In this document: positions 57,934 through 64,000 of the stretch, in pieces
Position numbering within the stretch: the stretch's first letter is position 1
Layout: each line of letters opens with the position of its first letter
NCBI RefSeq assembly: GCF_918797505.1
Contig: NC_092801.1
Location: 7,564,001-7,628,000, forward strand
Reading direction: 5' to 3'
DNA: 64,000 nt
Source: Bemisia tabaci
Lineage: Eukaryota > Arthropoda > Insecta > Hemiptera > Aleyrodidae
Notes under the pieces: generated by a model
The model's input: the letters and a program-made list of their open reading frames with translations, nothing else
What the model was told of the DNA's origin: nothing
Database searches by the model: none
Made by a program: the position numbers and the translations under genes

Positions 57934-59067
57934 CACTTACGGGAGATGTAATTAAAGTTGACTCGGAAATTATGCCTTGAATTCTCACTATGACTGTGCC
58001 TTCAGATTTGTAATGTATTTGATGTATTTTAGCTCTGAAATTTCAAAGATTCTCAAAATTACCTTGGCTCCTATTTTCTAGTGGCAAACTGTTTTTTTCA
58101 CTTGTTAGTCAGCTCTTCGACTGATATCCTCTAATAACTCAAGTATATGTCTGTTTAGACGGCAAGTTTGTCTCAAAAATAGTGACAATACAATAAAGTT
58201 GTCATATTAATCATTTGGTATTACTAAATGTGAAGTATTTGGTATTTATGTTTAGTTATATTCGCGTTTTTGTGGGGAAAAAACATTTTCATCGCGGCAT
58301 TCCCGTCCCCCGGATTTTTCTCGTTTTTCTTCAAAACGGAAAATGCGATCACAAGCTCAGCAACTAAAATCACTCGATTCACACGAAAACAGAAGAAAGT
58401 GTCCTGATCGGCGGATTTCGTGCGGAAAATATTTCAAGGCTTTGAATTCACAGGCATATCGATGACTGCACGATTGCACTGGCTCCCGAAATCCACGCGT
58501 CAGCACTTATGGTCAGACTAAACAAGTTTTCAGGTTTTTTTTTTTTTCAAAACCCTCGCTTCGATGGTCAATTTGCGTGATTTAAGTGTACAAACAAGCC
58601 AATTGCAGGTTCGATTACCCCGATTTTAACATATCGACGGAGAAACTTTCAAACCACGTGACTCGTTTGCGGTGTTTGAAAATCTCAGCTCCAATTTTAC
58701 TTTTTCAGGGGTGAACAGATCAACACCATTCCTTGAAGTTTTCACGGAATTTCCTCCACACAGAGGAGAAAAATCATGGCAGTTTTTAAAAATGGCCGCG
58801 GAGTAATATCGCCATTTAAAAATGAAGTACAACAAGTAGGGGGCCCGTCCTTTGGCACTTACTCATAGTTCGACAGCAAAAAAGCAAGGAAGGCAATATG
58901 GCGCCGATGATTCAAAAGCGGCCGAGACAGAATTGAAAGAGATAAGTGATTTTTTTCACCCGTTTTTTTTTTAATGAAGTAGGGCAAAAATGGATGCCCA
59001 ACACGTCACTCGACAGTCGCCGTCAGAAAATCCCCCGAAATAGCTCTCAACTCACATGTGACCCATT

Positions 59068-59320
59068 CTGCCGTGCTGAGGAAAAAACGCCGTATGAACA
59101 TTCGAGAGTTGCCAAATTTCCTTGGATAAAATGTTCATTTTTGAGGAAAATTATGAATATTTTTCCTTGAAATTTTTAGACACTTTAGACCAAATTAAAA
59201 ACAAAATTGGCGAGAAATTGGCGGGAAAATATCCACAAATTTTCCTGTAAATCAGTGATTTGCCAGAGGAAATTTGGCAACGCCTGAAGGCTCATACGGC
59301 GTTTTTCCTTAGGACGGCAG
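59068..59320. mobile_element. Family H element, intact 253 bp (H8), TSD CATT
   Basis: CTGCCGTGCTGAGGAAAAAA, CGCCGTATGAAC...GGCTCATACGGCGTTTTTCC, TTAGGACGGCAG. CATT on both sides (59064-59067, 59321-59324). Inverted relative to H7. Confidence 0.92.
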
Positions 59321-59672
59321 CATTAGGAATGGCTGCTCACAATAATCCTCCGTTCGTTACTGGAGCGGAATTCGTCGTTTTCCGAACGAAAGAACGTAAA
59401 GCGATTCCAAAATTGGAAAATGAGCTGCAATCAATCCTTTAAAATCTTCAAATCCCCTGCCTTTCCCCGACCTTGGTGGTGAAGAATTTCCACCTAATTT
59501 TTTTATTATTAAATACGTGGACTGTTGCTAAATGTTGGACAGTATTTACGTGTTTTAAGATCAAAGTATGGGAAAAGATATTCAGTGGTTGGTTAAAAAA
59601 TGACAAGCCTTAAAAATATCCAGAAAGTAAAAAACATTTAAAAGAGAAGGGATATGTTATAGTAATTAGTAA

Positions 59673-60063
59673 ATGTGTCAGAAATTCCTCGACATTCCCC
59701 ACGAGTTCCCTGACATTCCCCACGAATTCCCTGACTTTTCCCCCGAATTCTCTGACTTTCCCCACGAATTCCCTGACTTTCTCCACGAATTCCCTGACTT
59801 TCCCCAAGAGTTCTTTAACATTCTCCTCAAATTCCCTGATTATCTCCACGAATTCCCTCGCTTTCCCCACGAATTCCCTGACTTTTCCCCCGAATTCTCT
59901 GACTTTCTCCACAAATTCCTGACTTTCCTCACGAATTCCCTGACTTTCCCCAAGAATTCTTTGACATTCTCCTCGAATTCCCTGACTATCCCCACGAATT
60001 CCCTCGCTTTCCCCACAAATTCCCTGACTTTCCCCACGAATTTCCTAACTTTCTCTGGTCGCT
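59673..60063. repeat. 21-bp minisatellite with a 147-bp higher-order unit
   Basis: Basic unit ACTTTCCCCACGAATTCCCTG (one more base completes variants). Distinctive variants TTCTTTAACATTCTCCTC and CTGATTATCTCC recur 146-147 bp later. On the minus strand the 21-bp period keeps an open heptad frame (KVREFVG) until a 1-base deletion near 59918 shifts it. Treated as a satellite, not a gene. Confidence 0.9.
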
Positions 60064-60351
60064 GCTTTCCTGACTTTACCTGACCCCCGGTTTTCCAGAT
60101 CGCCGGCAACCCTGCAAAAAGCCCCCAGAAAAACAGAATAGAGGCAAATAAAAAGGAGATAATTCGGCAACCTCATGGTTACATATTTTCGGGAATTTTT
60201 CTCCGGCGAAGCGACAGTATCACGCCATACGCGGCGTGAGCGTTGCACAAATTACGCGATGCAGGCTAGATGACTGGGAGCCGAACTGCGGAGCCGCTTA
60301 TCAGCTCTTAAAATTTTTGAACAGACGCATTATCACCCAACTTTAATGAGG

Positions 60352-60435
60352 CACAGACGGGCGCATTTATGCTAAAAGGAACTATGTGCATAGGAATTGA
60401 GTGAGACATAGTTCCTTTTGGCACAAATACGTTCA
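60352..60435. repeat. Short family G palindrome (G3)
   Basis: CGCATTTATGCTAAAAGGAA...TTCCTTTTGGCACAAATACG with ACTATGTGCATAGG in the loop. Confidence 0.75.
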
Positions 60436-60498
60436 GATACCGAGCCGTTTATTCGTCTTTTAGGACCTCGGATGTTTTGAGTTTCGCTATCGGGCCCG

Positions 60499-60744
60499 TG
60501 CTAAGGAAGAACGTCGTATGTACATTCCAGAGTTGCCAAACTTCCTCGAATAAAATATGGATTTGCGAGGAAAGTTTTGCAGAGTTTGCCTTGAAATTTT
60601 CAGAAATTTTAGATTAAATCGCGAACAAAATTGCCTGACAAATTTAGGGAGAAGTATTCACAATTTTCCCGGTAAATTTGAATTTTTTTGAAGGAAATAT
60701 GGCAACATCTGAAGGCTCATAAGGCGTTTTTCCTCAGCGCGGCT
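60499..60744. mobile_element. Family H element (H9)
   Basis: CCGTGCTAAGGAAGAACGTC, GTATGTACATTCCAGAG...AAGGCTCATAAGGCGTTTTT, CCTCAGCGCGG. Diverged; TSD not readable. Confidence 0.8.
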
Positions 60745-60885
60745 GTGCGCGAACGGCGCATTTAAAACTCGGCGCTTAATTCGTCGCGTAATGGCGATTT
60801 GCAGTAATGATCGCCGTAACGGTTTGATATTGATTTGCCGCGGTTATTTGCGTCTGATTGATCGCTGGAGATTTATGGCGCGGAG

Positions 60886-61049
60886 CAGTGGCGTGGCGTG
60901 CATTGCGATATATCGATTGTCATGCCATTTAAACCTATGGAAAAGGATCGATACACAGGGTGTTCGCAGCGAACACCTTATAATCGATTCTTCACCATAG
61001 GTTTAAATGGCATAACAATCGATACATCGCAATGCACGCCACGCCACTG
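60886..61049. mobile_element. Family J hAT-like MITE, complete (J14)
   Basis: CAGTGGCGTGGCGTGCATTG...CAATGCACGCCACGCCACTG, arms symmetrical over the full 164 bp, centre GGTGTTCGCAGCGAACACC. Flanking octamers GCGCGGAG and GCACGGAG match at 7 of 8 positions. Confidence 0.93.
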
Positions 61050-61220
61050 GCACGGAGTCCCCAAGTCCGTTGCACTTTAAATTGCCCGTTTTGTTTCGGA
61101 CAATGGAGCTTCTTTCGAAGAACATTTTTTTTTCTCTGGCCAGCGAAAAGATGATTAAAAATAAACCTCTGAAATGGACATTTCCCCGCTGATACAGTGG
61201 AATACCTTTACTGGGAGACC

Positions 61221-61532
61221 TAGAGTCCCTTTATACTGAGAGTCAAGACAATGCGAATCCATTTCTGATTGGTTAACCGGATTTTAAGCCTTCACAGTGT
61301 CACAAACGGGAATAAAGATTACATTTTCACCAATTGCAAAGATTATAATATGGAATGGACCGAGGAATTTCGGGTTCGACAAGGAACAAACGGAATGAGA
61401 GAAGGAACGGAGAAAGGAATTTAAGAATGAGCCGATCAAAGATTACAAAAAACGTTCAATTTGTGTAATCTTTATTCCCGTTTGTGACTCCATGAGGGGT
61501 GTTGTCCTGACTCTCAGTATAAAGGGACTCTA
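61221..61532. mobile_element. hAT-like MITE, 312 bp, TSD GGGAGACC
   Basis: TIRs TAGAGTCCCTTTATACTGAG / CTCAGTATAAAGGGACTCTA, then AGTCA. Subterminal GTCACAAACGGGAATAAAGA / CTTTATTCCCGTTTGTGAC arms. Perfect 8-bp TSD GGGAGACC at 61213-61220 and 61533-61540. Confidence 0.92.
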
Positions 61533-61540
61533 GGGAGACC

Positions 61541-61944
61541 TAGGGTACCTTGGTAGAGAGGTTACACATTTCGCCCCGCCACATTCTATGGAGGCTCTTA
61601 GGACCCAAAAATTAGGGCGCTTTGTTTTGGTTTTTGATGATGGGAGGGGTCATTGCCAACTTTTGACGGTTATCACCAACCGCACTTGCTACTAACTTCA
61701 CTACATCCAACATGATTTTTCTTGAAACCAGCACATGATTAGCTGTAAAATTATGTAATGATGCATTTGAGTGAGGTTCTCGTTGCAATATGCAACTAAA
61801 ACTACATTTTAAGCTATTTGGTGTTCACATTTCCTTACAGCGTCCTTCATTTTTGGATCCTAAGAGCTCCACGAAACTCAATAAGGAGAGGCCAATCAAA
61901 ACTCATAGCCACATGGCGATATTCTCTCTATTAAGGTACTCTGG
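61541..61944. mobile_element. Diverged family K element (K3)
   Basis: TAGGGTACCTTGGTAGAGAG at the left, CTCTCTATTAAGGTACTCTG at the right. The interior shares GGTCATTGCCAACTTTTGAC, GGTTATCACCAACCGCACTT with K1 and K2. It begins at the base after the TSD of the preceding MITE; no 8-bp TSD of its own is seen. Confidence 0.8.
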
Positions 61945-62782
61945 CGCCAATGCGTGAACCTCAGTTGAGGTCGGCTCGGATAGGCAACTAAATTAACTGC
62001 TTGGCGAAGCGGATAGTCTCGAGGAAAATTGAAGGCGTTGTACTCCGAGTTCATGCTCTTGAAGTTTTTTACGTAGTGAAATAAGCGAATTTTCGCGATC
62101 GAATATCATTAACCGTTGAATAATATTCGACGATTATGCATTTTTTTTCAATGATATTCGACTTCTTCGTTGGTCTGACCAGAGACCGTTGAAATCCATC
62201 AATTTGAAATTTCGAATTCACCTCGGGACTTGAATTCGATTTTTGAATTGATGCAATCGATGTCAGAAACTTCATCTCTCACCAAAATTTTTGTTCTGTC
62301 ATCTCTATCTGTTGTTGTGTTTTGTCAATTCAAGTCTGGTGTTTTCGCAATTTCTGTGTTTTAGTGTTTCGTGTTTTCTTATTTTCTTCTTAATTTCATT
62401 TAGGAAAAAAATCTGAGCTCTGATTGGCTCCTGACATCACCGATCATCGGCATCACTCAGCACTGATCAATTCGTTTGATGAATGACATTCGATCGCGAA
62501 AATTCGCTTTTTGTCTCCGTTTTCATTCGGATTGGTTGGGAGTTTGATCGTCTATCGAAAATAATATACTGTCTCCAGTAAACAGGTTCATTTGATGGAG
62601 GCCTCTAAACGGGCAGTCTTTGATGAATGGTGAAAAGCGTGGGTGATAGTCAATGTCAACGGCTCGTCGCAAAAATTTCTGGGAGCGAGGCAAATGATCC
62701 CGCGGCATGTTTGCTCCGAGCAAACATCGGCAGGCATCGCAAATATCAGGTGCTTAATCTCGCGGGCTCCGCGTCACGGGGC

Positions 62783-62947
62783 CAGTGGCGTGGCGTGAAT
62801 AATCGATTATCGATATCTCGCCATTTGAAGCTATCGGTAAAGAATCGATTATTAAGGTGTTCGCTGCGAACCCCCTGATAATCGATCTTTTTTCATAGAT
62901 TTAAATGGCACCACAATCGATATATCGCAATTCACGCCACGCCACTG
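62783..62947. mobile_element. Family J hAT-like MITE, complete (J15)
   Basis: CAGTGGCGTGGCGTGAATAA, TATCGATA at 62808-62815, right end CACGCCACGCCACTG. Flanks TCACGGGGC and TCACGGGCC are near-identical, an imperfect 8-9 bp duplication. Confidence 0.92.
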
Positions 62948-63394
62948 TCACGGGCCCGCGGTTAAGCACCTCCGATTTTTGGTTGCGATCATCGATGCGC
63001 TTGCAGCAGCTTGTCGTGCGTTCCTTGTGGATTTCGTTCGCGCTCGGAGAGTCGGACGGTTTTTTTTTCTTTTTTTTAATTTAACTTCGTGGAAAAATGC
63101 GTCCAATTTTCGTCAGAGCTCATTAGAACATTTTTATTAGAACGCCATGAACGCCGCGCAAACATTAGAATGTTGCACAATGTTTCCCGTAAAATAATTA
63201 CTTTGAAAGAAAAGTGTGCATGTTTCTCGTCCGGCTATTACGGCGATCTTATTTAGCACAGCAGTAGGTGCATTATGACCTGACATGTAATTCCTTATTC
63301 TCTGAGGCGATTTTTACATCATTATTACGAAAATGTTACTCCACTCTGTATCTCTCATGTAGAAAAATGATAATGTAGATGAATAAATAAATAA

Positions 63395-63533
63395 TGAAAA
63401 TGTAGAATAAATTGCGAATGAGATTCTGTGAAAAATTGGGAGAATATCCACAAGTTTTCCAGGAAATTCGCATCGTACTGAAGGGAATTTGGCAACGCCT
63501 GAATGATCATGCGGCGTTTCTCCTTAGCACCAT
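63395..63533. mobile_element. Family H right half (H10)
   Basis: GAATAAATTGCGAATGAGAT...GGGAATTTGGCAACGCCTGA, TGATCATGCGGCGTTTCTCC, TTAGCACCATG. The left half is missing. 63653-63720 then resembles a decayed K-type start (AGAGTACCTGTATAGCGAG). Confidence 0.75.
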
Positions 63534-64000
63534 GCCGCCCGTTCACTAAATTGCCTACGTAGAGAGAGTAGCCATGCCTATGTCCCTCTTTGATTGGTCC
63601 ATCATCAGTTTAAGGTTTTCTCGAGGCTTTTGAGGAGCAATGTGAGTTAGAGTACCTGTATAGCGAGAGTATGGACAGATCGCTTCATGAAGAGCTTAGG
63701 GCCCAAAAAAGCAGCCACCCTTTTAACCAACTTCTGACGCACTAAATTTCACTGCCAGTCTGTGGATTCCAATTCTAACGAAGATGGCTAAGAAAGTACA
63801 TAAATGAGCGTTCTTCCAGAAAAATGAGTAAATGTATGCAAAAACTAAGTCAAATACGTGCTTTATAAACGATGGTTCGTAACAATTGTATTAATAAATC
63901 GTTCTGGATAATTGAAATTCATAAGTTGGCTGCATTTCTGGGCCCTAACTTTATTCGCGGAGGCATCGGTGAAGGCCTGATGGATTTTCGGAGTTTCACA

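Larger units (their letters stand above)
31490..64000 (-). other. Inferred upstream E93 intron / 5' flank
   Basis: No further exon was recognised upstream of 31489, but that exon starts in mid-codon with an acceptor, so at least one more exon lies upstream. Stretches with nothing recognised: 32310-32990, 33440-34390, 41040-42530 (GC-rich around 41200-41450), 43340-44150, 47340-49000, 50510-51280, 53280-54240, 55520-56080, 57935-59060 (a repeat shared by 17377-17470, 41757-41850 and 58647-58745 only) and 61950-62780. Confidence 0.55.

Noticed and set aside
59610..60109. Heptad-repeat proteins (KVREFVG) as a gene
   Set aside because: The frame is broken by a single-base slip, no start, promoter or splice context is visible, and the DNA is a 21-bp tandem satellite.
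1..64000. Endogenous viral or retrotransposon proteins
   Set aside because: No reverse transcriptase, integrase, capsid or replicase motif was seen in any frame; all recognised elements are short and non-coding.

Overview
This is a stretch of insect nuclear genome, AT-rich with GC-rich exons and occasional poly(G/C) runs. It is dominated by one long-intron gene on the minus strand. Three exons can be read, in transcript order 31489-31302, 6413-5803 and 371 to beyond base 1. Their splice phases fit: a phase-0 junction between the first two, and a 2+1 split codon (Asn) between the second and third. The conceptual protein carries a conserved N-terminal block (GLERIAEELMGRRKW), a CtBP-binding PLDLS motif, an LxxLI motif and a pipsqueak-type helix-turn-helix. 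This identifies the ecdysone-induced transcription factor E93 (Eip93F / Mblk-1, LCOR-like family), the adult specifier of insect metamorphosis. The 5' exons and the rest of the 3' coding region lie outside the window. The species is not certain; the repeat landscape suggests a hemipteran (possibly a whitefly), held at low confidence.

Layout. 1-371 is the psq exon. 372-5802 is a 5.4-kb intron with a 41-bp tandem array next to the acceptor. 5803-6413 is the large PLDLS exon. 6414-31301 is a 24.9-kb intron that opens with a ~0.7-kb purine tract (polypyrimidine in the transcript) just upstream of the acceptor. 31302-31489 is an N-terminal exon. 31490-64000 is inferred to be upstream intron or 5' flank. 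No other gene, tRNA, rRNA, transposase or reverse transcriptase could be recognised.

The non-coding part is packed with short palindromic (foldback) non-autonomous DNA transposons in about a dozen families. Many are nested, and many have target-site duplications (TSDs) that can be read directly: CACTG/CACGG-ended families with 2-bp TSDs, a TGGATTGC-ended family with 2-bp TSDs, hAT-like families with 8-bp TSDs (termini TAGAG and CAGTGGCG), and a 253-bp family with 4-bp TSDs. Family letters A-Z used below are local to this annotation.

The most interesting signals are regulatory. At 46022/46023 on the E93 sense strand there is a textbook ratchet-type recursive splice site (branch point, pyrimidine tract, CAG|GTGAGT). 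A second one, carried by a transposon of family B, lies at 20763/20764 in the 24.9-kb intron. The CAGTGGCG hAT-like family also carries the DREF-type motif TATCGATA in many copies.
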